A stretch of DNA of 47,589 bases from an uncultured Clostridia bacterium (GTDB taxonomy: Bacteria; Bacillota; Clostridia; UBA1381), in NCBI GenBank assembly GCA_934476675.1, contig CAKSOE010000023.1, positions 1 through 47,589 on the forward strand. Reading direction: 5' to 3'. Shown in pieces: positions 16,227 to 25,119 of this stretch. A program made the translations under genes and the position numbers. The notes beneath the pieces are model-generated. The model did not search any database. It had not been told where the DNA came from and was given only the letters and a program-made list of their open reading frames with translations. Positions within the stretch are counted from its first letter, which is position 1, and each line of letters begins with the position of its first letter.

Positions 16227-18831
16227 AATAAAAAAATTATTATGCGCACTGACAGCCGCGACTGTTACGTCGGCTGCAATGCTTATTCCGCCGGTTTTGG
16301 CAAATGTAAGCGAACAGGACGAAAAGGTTGATTTTCTGATAAACATAGGAATAATGAATCCGATAACCGATGAACAGATTCAGCTGGTTGATACGGTAAA
16401 GCGCAAGGATTTTGCGGTTTTGCTCACAAGAATGTTAAACGGCGGCAGAGATGCCGAAAACAGCGGAAAATGTGAGTTTGTAGATGTGGATATAAACGAT
16501 GCCGCAACGGCGGATATTGTATACGCTTATGAGCATAATATACTGAACGGCTACGGAGAGGGGATTTTCAGACCGGAGGTGGCTGTTAAATACGAAGAAG
16601 CGGTAAAGTGTCTGGTGTGCGTGCTGGGCTATAATGCGGAAGCGGAAATAGAGGGTGGTTTCCCGAACGGCTATATGCAGACTGCCGCAAGGCTCGAAAT
16701 GCTTGACGGAATAAGCGCTCAAAGCGGTGAGTTTATAGGTCTTAAAGATTTGGCGGCATTAATATACAACAGCCTTGATATACCGTATATGACGGTAAAA
16801 TATTCCGGAGGACAAATGCAATATGTCAAGTCGGAGGATTCGACGGTTTTGTCCGAGTCGTTTGATATGTATGATGATAAGGGCATAATAACGGCAAATT
16901 CCAGGACTTCTCTTGACGGCGGTGCGGCTGCCGCAAACGGATACGTAATTATAGACGGAGAAATGTATGCGGCGGGCAAGACAAATGCGGAAGAACTGAT
17001 AGGACAATATGTGAAGTTTTACTATACAAATCCTAAAAACAGCGATGAAAAAACTTTGACGGCTGTAACTGCATACACAAGCAAAAACAATGTGCTTAAA
17101 ATCTCCGGTGATGATATAACCGACGTATATCTTGCCGCCGGAAACGGCAATTCGGAAATAAAGTATGCCCAAAACGGGGGAAGAAAAGTTTTATCGGCAA
17201 AAATCAGTCCGAAAGCCGATGTTCTCCGTAACGGTGTGGTTTGTTTTGAATATGACAGCAAGACGTTTATGCCCGATACGGGAGCGGTTACATTGATTGA
17301 TAACAACGGAGACGGTATATATGAGGTTGTTTCGGTTGAAAGTACGGACACATATACGGTAAAGAATGCCTCGGCATATTTCGGAAAGGTTACGGATTTT
17401 TATGATGATACAAAAACGCTGACAGCCGACGAAAACGACGGCGGCAACGTTATAAAAATCATTAAACCCGACGGTGAAAACGGTACATTTGCGGATATTA
17501 AGGCATGGGATATTCTCTCGGTATGCGAAGCGCAGACAGAAACGGGAAAATATGCCGAAATAAAAATATCAAGGAATGTAGTGACCGGAAGGCTTACTTC
17601 CGTATCGGCGGACAGCGTTTCAATCGACGGAACGGAATATAAGCTTAACAATACTTTCAAAAAGTACATAGAAAAAAAGCTTGTAAGTCTGCAAACGGGA
17701 GTTACGCAGGATTTTTGCCTTGACGTATACGGCAGATTGGCGGCAATAAAAGAGGGAAAAGCCGGCGGTAAATATTATTACATAAAAAATGTTTCAAAAT
17801 CGGATAACGGAGAAGATACAATTATTTCGGCATGGAACATCAGCGCCGACGAATGGGAAAACTATGAACTGAACGGAAATAAAAAAATATCCGTAAACGA
17901 TTCCTCCAAAAAACCGGAGGATATAAAGGCGCTTGAAAAAAGCTTTGTGCGTTTAATTAAGAACAGCAGCGGAAATATATCAAAAATATACAGCTGTGAA
18001 GCAGAATTTGGAAGCGACAAAAATTTGCAGAGATGCTCCGGCGTGAGCGCTTATATGGATTACAGCACCGGCGGAGAAATAGGGTATTATCCGAATGAAA
18101 ATACCGTTGCCGTAACCATACCCCAAAGCGATGAGTATGCAAATGATAAGACGAAATATGTAAAGAGGATTTCCAATTTCGGAGATACAAAATATAAATA
18201 CGTGCAGCTTTATGACGTCGAAGATTATATTCCGGCAATTATAGTGCATAGGAGCGACGCCGTGACGGGAAGCGAAAACGTCGGTATGGAAAAGCCGAGC
18301 ATGATTGTCACCGATATATCGGAGGAATTGTACGATGATGATACTTTTATAAAAATCAGCGGATATTCTTCAAGCGGTGAAACATCATATCTGCTTAACG
18401 AAGATACGGTCGAGTCGGAAAGCTATAAAAAGCTGAATATCGGCGATTTTGTGAGAGTTGAAACTGATTTAAACGGTATCGGAACAGCTTTGGCGATAGA
18501 TTATTCGGTCAGTGAAAATAAGGTTACGGTAGGAAAAACACCGTACAATTACGGCAGCTCATTTACCGATTTGAACATTTTCTGCGGAAAGATTACGGAA
18601 ATAAATCAGGCGGCGAATATTATCAGAATTGAACATTCCTACGGAGAAGATACGCCGACGTCTGCCGTTACGGTCATGAAAATGCCGTCGGTTGTGCTGA
18701 TAAACGACAGTCAGCGTTCGTCAGACCGCAGATTTGAGCTTAGCGACGGTTCGGCATTGCAGACGGGACAGTTTGTTGTAATAAGAAGAAGAGCGGGAAG
18801 AAACCAAATAGCGGAAGTATTTGCGGATTAA
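16219..18831 (+). CDS. Large secreted protein with N-terminal SLH-like region (cassette partner 2, locus A)
   Basis: The start at 16219 (GGGGAGGA upstream) gives 870 residues with a signal peptide (MIKIKKLLCALTAATVTSAA). Residues 35-195 resemble a degenerate SLH triplet (EFVDVDINDAATADIVYAYE, LNGYGEGIFRPE). The remaining 670 residues are beta-rich repeats with motifs such as VTLIDNNGDGIYEVV, GRLTSVSADSVSIDGTEYKL and KITEINQAANIIRIEH. The whole architecture matches the protein at 33931 (VLIDNNGDGSYDLVM). No enzyme motif is visible. It may be an S-layer-like or scaffold protein. It overlaps the preceding SLH gene by 8 bases. Confidence 0.75.
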   Translation: MIKIKKLLCALTAATVTSAAMLIPPVLANVSEQDEKVDFLINIGIMNPITDEQIQLVDTVKRKDFAVLLTRMLNGGRDAENSGKCEFVDVDINDAATADIVYAYEHNILNGYGEGIFRPEVAVKYEEAVKCLVCVLGYNAEAEIEGGFPNGYMQTAARLEMLDGISAQSGEFIGLKDLAALIYNSLDIPYMTVKYSGGQMQYVKSEDSTVLSESFDMYDDKGIITANSRTSLDGGAAAANGYVIIDGEMYAAGKTNAEELIGQYVKFYYTNPKNSDEKTLTAVTAYTSKNNVLKISGDDITDVYLAAGNGNSEIKYAQNGGRKVLSAKISPKADVLRNGVVCFEYDSKTFMPDTGAVTLIDNNGDGIYEVVSVESTDTYTVKNASAYFGKVTDFYDDTKTLTADENDGGNVIKIIKPDGENGTFADIKAWDILSVCEAQTETGKYAEIKISRNVVTGRLTSVSADSVSIDGTEYKLNNTFKKYIEKKLVSLQTGVTQDFCLDVYGRLAAIKEGKAGGKYYYIKNVSKSDNGEDTIISAWNISADEWENYELNGNKKISVNDSSKKPEDIKALEKSFVRLIKNSSGNISKIYSCEAEFGSDKNLQRCSGVSAYMDYSTGGEIGYYPNENTVAVTIPQSDEYANDKTKYVKRISNFGDTKYKYVQLYDVEDYIPAIIVHRSDAVTGSENVGMEKPSMIVTDISEELYDDDTFIKISGYSSSGETSYLLNEDTVESESYKKLNIGDFVRVETDLNGIGTALAIDYSVSENKVTVGKTPYNYGSSFTDLNIFCGKITEINQAANIIRIEHSYGEDTPTSAVTVMKMPSVVLINDSQRSSDRRFELSDGSALQTGQFVVIRRRAGRNQIAEVFAD

Positions 18832-18849
18832 TAAAAAGGAGTGCGGAGT

Positions 18850-19929
18850 ATGAAAAAATTATCAATACTGCCTGTCGTAATTTCGGCGCTGATTATGTCG
18901 GCACCGCTGACATATGCGGAATACAGCAAAGCGGATGATTTCAAAATTCAGATGCTGAGTGTTACGGATCAAAACGGAACAGAAATAGAAACAATAAATG
19001 CCGATACCGAGAGTGTGTATATACAGACGCTTGTAAAAAATCCGTCATGGAACGGAGAAGCCATTCTGCTTGCAGGGATTTTTGACGGTACAACTGATAA
19101 AATGAAGTATCTGGAAAAATCGGGAACGGTAAACATTAAAGCGGGTTATCGGGGAGACTTTGATTTGGAGATGGACAAATCCGAGCTTGAAGCGGTAAAT
19201 GTAAAAGAAGGCGACAAGATTAAACTGTATATATGGGATAGTCTTACGGGTATGCAGCAGCTGTTTGACGGTACGGAATCGGGACATTTCAGCGAATACG
19301 GAACGACATATTCCACGAATAACGTGAGCGATTATAATATGCACATAAATGAGGTGCGGGGTGACAACTGGTCGTATCTGTGCCGATACAGGGATATGAC
19401 GAACACATCCGCTCTTTTGAGTGCATCAATGGGACTGTGCAGACAAAAGGCGGATAATACAAACGGAACATGGTATACCGACCCGAATGGAAAAACAGGC
19501 AACTGGCTGCTGAATCCGGACGGCTCCGTAAAAACAGAGCCAAACCGCCTTATGGGATTTAACTATACAATCGGAGCCCTCACGGCGGAAAAAAGATTAA
19601 AGGTATCGGGGACCTTTACGGGGAGCGATGATGTTATACTGTATGTTCTGAAAACAAATGACAGCGTTGAAAGCGTATCCGATTACGGAAAAGGCGCAAT
19701 CGGTTATACGGATACATGGCTTGACGATAATGTGTATCAAAAATACGAAAACCTTACGGCAGGCGAGGGGAAATTCGAGTTTGAAATACCGGCAGAGGAA
19801 TCAAAGGCAGGTAATGATATAACCTTTTGGGTAAACAGAACCGGTGGTGGTACACAGACAAACATTTTAAGCGTAACAATTTCGGTCATGAATGATGAAG
19901 CCGATACTGTTGCGGACGCTGACCTTTAA
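18850..19929 (+). CDS. Small secreted two-module protein (accessory domain + WSY module)
   Basis: The start at 18850 (GGAG upstream) gives 359 residues: a signal peptide (MKKLSILPVVISALIMSAPLTYAE), the accessory domain at 30-145 (LLAGIFDGTTDKMKYL … LYIWDSLTGMQQLFDG), and the WSY/YNYT module at 165-350 (RGDNWSYLCRYRDM … RLMGFNYTIGAL … VLKTNDSVESV … NDITFWVNR). No catalytic domain is present. It is the minimal form of modules otherwise fused to the glycosidases, so it probably binds glycan or mediates contact between surface proteins. Confidence 0.7.
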   Translation: MKKLSILPVVISALIMSAPLTYAEYSKADDFKIQMLSVTDQNGTEIETINADTESVYIQTLVKNPSWNGEAILLAGIFDGTTDKMKYLEKSGTVNIKAGYRGDFDLEMDKSELEAVNVKEGDKIKLYIWDSLTGMQQLFDGTESGHFSEYGTTYSTNNVSDYNMHINEVRGDNWSYLCRYRDMTNTSALLSASMGLCRQKADNTNGTWYTDPNGKTGNWLLNPDGSVKTEPNRLMGFNYTIGALTAEKRLKVSGTFTGSDDVILYVLKTNDSVESVSDYGKGAIGYTDTWLDDNVYQKYENLTAGEGKFEFEIPAEESKAGNDITFWVNRTGGGTQTNILSVTISVMNDEADTVADADL

Positions 19930-19944
19930 TGAAAGGATATAAGT

Positions 19945-22281
19945 ATGAAAAAAGGTATACTTTTTCTAATTGCCGCCGTAATTGCGGCGGCAATTACGGC
20001 ATATGCGGACGATAGCGGTATTAATGTTGCATACGTTGATTTTACCGATAAAAACGGTAGGGAGCTGCAAAATCTTGAAGATGTGTCGAACGGCATAAAA
20101 ATAACCGCCGAAGTGGAAAATTACTCCCAAACACCGCAAAATATCGAAATGATTTCCGCGCTGTATGACGGTGAAAACGATGCACTCAAAGCGGTGGAGA
20201 TTGAGACGGTAAGCGCCGTAAACGAACATAATAACCGCGGTCAGATCACACTGGAAAATTCAGGAATTAATAAAGATGATTATATCAGAGTGTTTTTTTG
20301 GAATCTTTCAGACGGTATGAGGTCAGCGGAAAAGGCTTTTTCATTTCCGGCGGATACGGATAAGTACGACAGAAAAGCAAGTGAGTATACTGCCGTCTGC
20401 GGAAGTCAGACCGATATGTCCGATGTCGGCGCGGTGAACTGGAACAGAATTGATTTCGCTTGGCAGAGCGTACAGCCGACAGAAAACGGAGGATTCAGCG
20501 AGACACAGCTGAAAAAATGGGGCGATACCATACTGGAATGTCGGAAAAACGGCATAACCATGCTGCCGATACTTGATTATACGGCAGACTGGGCGGCGGA
20601 TCCCTCCGCATACGAATATGTCAGCGGAACAGACACCTATAAATACAGCGAAGCACAGGAAATAGAGGGGAAACCGTCATACTGGACAAGAGAGCTTACA
20701 GTTGTAAAGCAGGACGGTACAGAAACCGTAAGCACGGTAACGCAGCGTAAGTCAAGGCAGCGTTTCAGGGATGTAAAGCTGTGGGAGGCATATGTCGAAA
20801 AAATCGTTTCAACATACAGCGCCGAGCCGTACAATCTGAAATATTTTCAGATATGGAACGAAGCACATCCGAAATCAAGCTTTTGGGACGGCGGAATGGA
20901 ATACTATATGACAGTTCTGCATAAAAGCGCGGCGGATATTATTCATAAATACGGTTGTGAGGTTGTGTACGGCGGCTGGCCGTCGATTGGCGGCATCGGA
21001 AATTATTGTGATATGCTTGATAAATACGATGCATGGAAAACAACAGATATTTTTGATTTGCATTATTATAATACGGATAATATGTATACAGTGTATAAAC
21101 GTGCCCTGAAAGCCGGAGTTAAATCGCCCAAGGTATGGCAGACGGAGATCGGCTGGATTTCAAATCCCGGATATATATGCAGTATGTATTCAAGACTCAT
21201 GTATATGGCGCTCATGAACCGCTCCGAACAGAATGACCAGTTTAAGGCTTTTTATTTTACATGGGGCGCACCGAATGATCCGAATGCCTATGGTTACGGA
21301 AAGGTTTTGAAATATACAGACGGAACGCTTACATATCACGGAAAAAGCATGAAAATGTTTTCCGAGACGATGCGCGGAAACAGTATTGAAAGATATACAC
21401 GTATAAGTACCGGTACGGGTATCGGGTATGCCATGACTGGAAATACGATTCATGCTTTTGAAATTGACAAAAGAAAAATTGCGGCTGTTTTTGCGGCAGA
21501 TATAAACGATAAGACCGTAAAGGAGATTTTGGGTGAGGAGCCGATACGCTGCGAAGGCGTTTTCGGGACAAAATCGGTGCAGCTTGCGAGCTATGACGGG
21601 AGCGAGTACCACAGCCTTGATTTCACCGACGACAAAAACGGAAATATCAGCTTTACAATTCCCGAAAATCTGATAAAGACATATGAATATAACGGTTCTA
21701 AGAAGGCGATTTTTTATATCATAATAAATGCCGCCGAAATTACGGCGCCTACAAGCAATATCCGTGATTTTGAATACGGCAGCGATTCCGAAAACAATAA
21801 ATCTTTAATTGTCCCGGGCAGATGGTCGTATGTTGATTGTTACTATGCCTCACCGCGTCCTTTGTCAAAAGGAACGGGTGCAGGAAAATTTTCGGCTGAT
21901 ACATGGACGGTGGATAATAAAAAATCCGTAAAGTCGTGGTGTTTGGATTCAAACGGAAATATTAATACAGATACAAGAGCTGTCGGTTACAATTATACAA
22001 TCGGCGAGTCAATGTCGGGAAAAAGCCTGACGGTAAAAGGTACGTTCAATCCAAACGGCAGAAAAAGAAGCATAAAGATTTATAAAACAAACGATACAGA
22101 CGCGTATTCGATAGCGGCAGAGAAAGAACTGATATTTGAATACAGCGGAAAAGATAAAACAGAGTTTAATATCGGATTGCATGGCGAGTACGGAAACGAT
22201 ATCCTGTTTGAGGTAAAATCGGTTACAGCGGGCGATTACGGTGTACAATGCAATCTGAACGCAGAGGTATCGGCAAACTGA
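19945..22281 (+). CDS. Secreted clan GH-A glycosidase, GH39-like, with accessory and WSY modules
   Basis: The 778-residue protein has a signal peptide (MKKGILFLIAAVIAAAITAYA), an accessory domain (25-130, SALYDGENDALKAV … FFWNLSDGMRSAE), a GH-A barrel (about 135-600) and a C-terminal WSY/YNYT module (610-775, GRWSYVDCY … AVGYNYTIGESM … IKIYKTNDTDA). Catalytic residues are Glu306 in FQIWNEAHPKSSF and Glu401 in VWQTEIGWIS, 95 apart. It is a close paralogue of the next gene, with long stretches of near-identical DNA in the barrel. The substrate is unknown; the context suggests a plant cell-wall polysaccharide. Confidence 0.8.
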   Translation: MKKGILFLIAAVIAAAITAYADDSGINVAYVDFTDKNGRELQNLEDVSNGIKITAEVENYSQTPQNIEMISALYDGENDALKAVEIETVSAVNEHNNRGQITLENSGINKDDYIRVFFWNLSDGMRSAEKAFSFPADTDKYDRKASEYTAVCGSQTDMSDVGAVNWNRIDFAWQSVQPTENGGFSETQLKKWGDTILECRKNGITMLPILDYTADWAADPSAYEYVSGTDTYKYSEAQEIEGKPSYWTRELTVVKQDGTETVSTVTQRKSRQRFRDVKLWEAYVEKIVSTYSAEPYNLKYFQIWNEAHPKSSFWDGGMEYYMTVLHKSAADIIHKYGCEVVYGGWPSIGGIGNYCDMLDKYDAWKTTDIFDLHYYNTDNMYTVYKRALKAGVKSPKVWQTEIGWISNPGYICSMYSRLMYMALMNRSEQNDQFKAFYFTWGAPNDPNAYGYGKVLKYTDGTLTYHGKSMKMFSETMRGNSIERYTRISTGTGIGYAMTGNTIHAFEIDKRKIAAVFAADINDKTVKEILGEEPIRCEGVFGTKSVQLASYDGSEYHSLDFTDDKNGNISFTIPENLIKTYEYNGSKKAIFYIIINAAEITAPTSNIRDFEYGSDSENNKSLIVPGRWSYVDCYYASPRPLSKGTGAGKFSADTWTVDNKKSVKSWCLDSNGNINTDTRAVGYNYTIGESMSGKSLTVKGTFNPNGRKRSIKIYKTNDTDAYSIAAEKELIFEYSGKDKTEFNIGLHGEYGNDILFEVKSVTAGDYGVQCNLNAEVSAN

Positions 22282-22301
22282 AAGAAAGGACGGAGATTAC
22301 G

Positions 22302-25109
22302 GTGAAAAAAACATTATTTATATTTGCAATAATCTCGTCATTTGCGTTATTTGTAAACTTCGTCTGTGCCGATGCTTTTAAAACGGATAATAAATCCGGC
22401 TACAATGCAAAAGTAAACGAAATACGGAGCGGTGCATGGTCGTATCTTTATTATGACGGCACAGCGGAACTTAATTCCGATAAGCTTTGTCTGCTTGAAA
22501 AAAACGGGCAAAACGGCGGTTGGTGTTATTCTGCCGCATCGCCTGATAATTACTTTCTTTTGCCGAACGGAAAAATATGCACTTCCAAGGGACGTCAGAT
22601 AATATATAATTTCACAATCGGAAAAGAACTTGCAGGCAAAGATATTACCGTAAAAGGAACATTTGCGGGAGCTGCATCGTCGGAGCTGTATGTGCAAAAA
22701 AGCAGCGACCAAGATGTGTCACATATTGCAGATACGGAGCTGAAAGGAAAATTCGGTACGGGCAGTAACGGATTTGAAATTGAAATTCCGTCATATGAAG
22801 CAGCAGAGGGTGATGATTTGCTGTTTGCGGTATCCGCTTCGGAAATCGGACACATATATAATACTCTAAGCATTACAATCGAGGAGAAAGAGAGCTCCGT
22901 CATAAACGGACTTACCCTCTGCAATTCCGACGAAACACCGCCGGACAGAATTTCGGAAAACGGATTTGTAATTTTGGCGCAGGTATCGGGCGATACCGAA
23001 GGTGCAGATGATTTATGTATGCTTGCCGCGGTGTATGATGAAACAGGCAGAATGAAAAAAATAAAATGTGACAACGTATCGGTGGTGAACGGTGAAATAA
23101 AGCTTGAATTTACCGCCGCAGAGGCAGAGGGCATATCGGGTAAGGATTACTTAAAAGCATATGTATGGAACAGCCTTTCGGAAGCTAAGCCGCTTACCGG
23201 AGCCGTTCGTTTTCCGCAAAAATCCGGAGTAAAGCAGGATATATCGGACATAACGGCGTGCAACGGAGCACAAACGGATATGAGCGAGGTGGGGGATATA
23301 CGCTGGAGCAGAACGGATTTTGCATGGCAGAGTGTACAGCCGACAGAGAACGGAGGATTCAGCGAAGAACAGCTGAAAAAATGGGGCGACACTATACTGC
23401 AATGTCGGAAAAACGGCATAACCATGCTGCCGATACTGGATTATACGGCAGATTGGGCGGCGGATTCTTCGGCATATGAATATACATACGGAACAACAAG
23501 GTATATATACGGCGAGGCGGAGGAAATTGATGGCAAGCCGTCCTACTGGAAAAGGAATCTTACGGTAATAAAAGCCGACGGTACGGCATCGGAAAGCACC
23601 GTAACTCTGCGCAAATCAAGACAGCGTTTTAAAGATATTAGGCTTTGGGAAGAATATGTCGAAAAAATTGTTTCGACATACAGCGCAGAACCGTATAATC
23701 TTCGGTATTTCCAAATCTGGAACGAGGCGCATCCGTCCTCAAGCTTCTGGTACGGAGGTATGGATTATTATATGAACGTACTGCATAAGAGCGCAGCGGA
23801 TATTATACATAAATACGGCTGCAAGGCTGTGTACGGCGGATGGCCCGAATGCGGAGATATAGGCGAGTATTGTGCCTTGCTTGATGAATACGATATGTGG
23901 GACAGTATAGATGTCTTTGATGTGCATTATTTCGGTATATCCGATATGAATACATTGTATAACCGCGCATTAAAAGCAGGAAAAACACAGCCGTGCATAT
24001 GGCAGACGGAGGTTGGCTGGATTTCAAGCAAAGGCTGGATATGCGGAACATATGCCAATATGCTTTCATGGGCATTAAAGCATCGTTCCGATAAAGAAAA
24101 CCAATTCAAGCTGTTTTATTTTTCGTGGGGCGCTCCGAACGATCCTGAGGCTTACGGTTACGGAAAGGTAATGCGTTATAATGACGGTACGCTTACGTAT
24201 CACGGTAAAAGCATGAAAATGCTTTTAGATACACTTAAAGCGGATAACACGGAAATTTACGAAGCGTTTTCGTTTGACGCCGCAAAGCCGGAACGGGTGT
24301 ACGGATTTGAAACTGATAATAAGCGTGCGGTCATCATATCGGATGCGGCGGATAAGAAAAATATTGCGGATAAGAAGGTTGTATGCCGAGGTATCAGCGG
24401 TGCAAAAAGTGTTGTACTGTCGGATTATTCGGGTGAAATCCGTTATGATATTGAATTCGATGAGAAAAACGGAGATTTAAGCTTTACTGTACCGGCAGAT
24501 AAGCTTGTGACCTATACTTACAGTAATGCCGAAAAGCTATATTGTTATATAATAATAGACGCCGATGAAATTACGGCTCCGACAAGCAATATAATCAATT
24601 ATGAGCTTGGCAGTGATATTTACGGAAAATCCGAGATACTGCCCGGAAGATGGTCGTATATAAACTGCACATCACTAAAACCATTGGAAAAAGGAACAGG
24701 TGCAAACACATTTTCGGCAGAGGAATGGACGGCCGATAATTCCGAAAAGCTGCATAAGAATTGCCTTGACGCTTTAGGGAATATATATGTCGGAACATCT
24801 CCGATTGCATATAACTATACTGTCGGGAAAGATATTGACGGTAAAAATGCGGTAATAAAAGGAAATTTTAAACCGAACGGAGCGATACGGACTGTTCGTA
24901 TTTACAAAACGAATGACAGTGACGGGAACAGTATAGGCGGTTTTCGGGAACTGTTGTATGAATATACCGGAAGAGCAGCGAAAGATTTCAGTTTTAAAGT
25001 AAGCGGTAGTTTATATTACGGCAATGACTTTGTTTTTGAAGTATCATCGGCGCTGGAAACGGATTATTCAAAATATTGCAGTCTTAATGCGGAGATTGAA
25101 TTTAAGTAA
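22302..25109 (+). CDS. Secreted clan GH-A glycosidase with two WSY modules
   Basis: The GTG start at 22302 is chosen because AAAGGACGGAG lies just upstream and the signal peptide follows directly (MKKTLFIFAIISSFALFVNFVCA); an upstream ATG inside the previous gene adds an implausible basic extension. The 935 residues are ordered as WSY module (30-200), accessory domain (205-320), GH-A barrel (325-760) and second WSY module (770-935). Catalytic residues are Glu475 in FQIWNEAHPSSSF and Glu570 in IWQTEVGWIS. It differs from its neighbour at 19945 chiefly by the extra N-terminal WSY module. Confidence 0.8.
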   Translation: MKKTLFIFAIISSFALFVNFVCADAFKTDNKSGYNAKVNEIRSGAWSYLYYDGTAELNSDKLCLLEKNGQNGGWCYSAASPDNYFLLPNGKICTSKGRQIIYNFTIGKELAGKDITVKGTFAGAASSELYVQKSSDQDVSHIADTELKGKFGTGSNGFEIEIPSYEAAEGDDLLFAVSASEIGHIYNTLSITIEEKESSVINGLTLCNSDETPPDRISENGFVILAQVSGDTEGADDLCMLAAVYDETGRMKKIKCDNVSVVNGEIKLEFTAAEAEGISGKDYLKAYVWNSLSEAKPLTGAVRFPQKSGVKQDISDITACNGAQTDMSEVGDIRWSRTDFAWQSVQPTENGGFSEEQLKKWGDTILQCRKNGITMLPILDYTADWAADSSAYEYTYGTTRYIYGEAEEIDGKPSYWKRNLTVIKADGTASESTVTLRKSRQRFKDIRLWEEYVEKIVSTYSAEPYNLRYFQIWNEAHPSSSFWYGGMDYYMNVLHKSAADIIHKYGCKAVYGGWPECGDIGEYCALLDEYDMWDSIDVFDVHYFGISDMNTLYNRALKAGKTQPCIWQTEVGWISSKGWICGTYANMLSWALKHRSDKENQFKLFYFSWGAPNDPEAYGYGKVMRYNDGTLTYHGKSMKMLLDTLKADNTEIYEAFSFDAAKPERVYGFETDNKRAVIISDAADKKNIADKKVVCRGISGAKSVVLSDYSGEIRYDIEFDEKNGDLSFTVPADKLVTYTYSNAEKLYCYIIIDADEITAPTSNIINYELGSDIYGKSEILPGRWSYINCTSLKPLEKGTGANTFSAEEWTADNSEKLHKNCLDALGNIYVGTSPIAYNYTVGKDIDGKNAVIKGNFKPNGAIRTVRIYKTNDSDGNSIGGFRELLYEYTGRAAKDFSFKVSGSLYYGNDFVFEVSSALETDYSKYCSLNAEIEFK

Positions 25110-25119
25110 GGAGACAGTT

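Noticed and set aside
22595..23134. 179-residue minus-strand open frame, Ser/Pro-rich
   Set aside because: It is the reverse complement of the WSY and accessory modules; its composition reflects the antisense of Gly/Glu-rich coding sequence.
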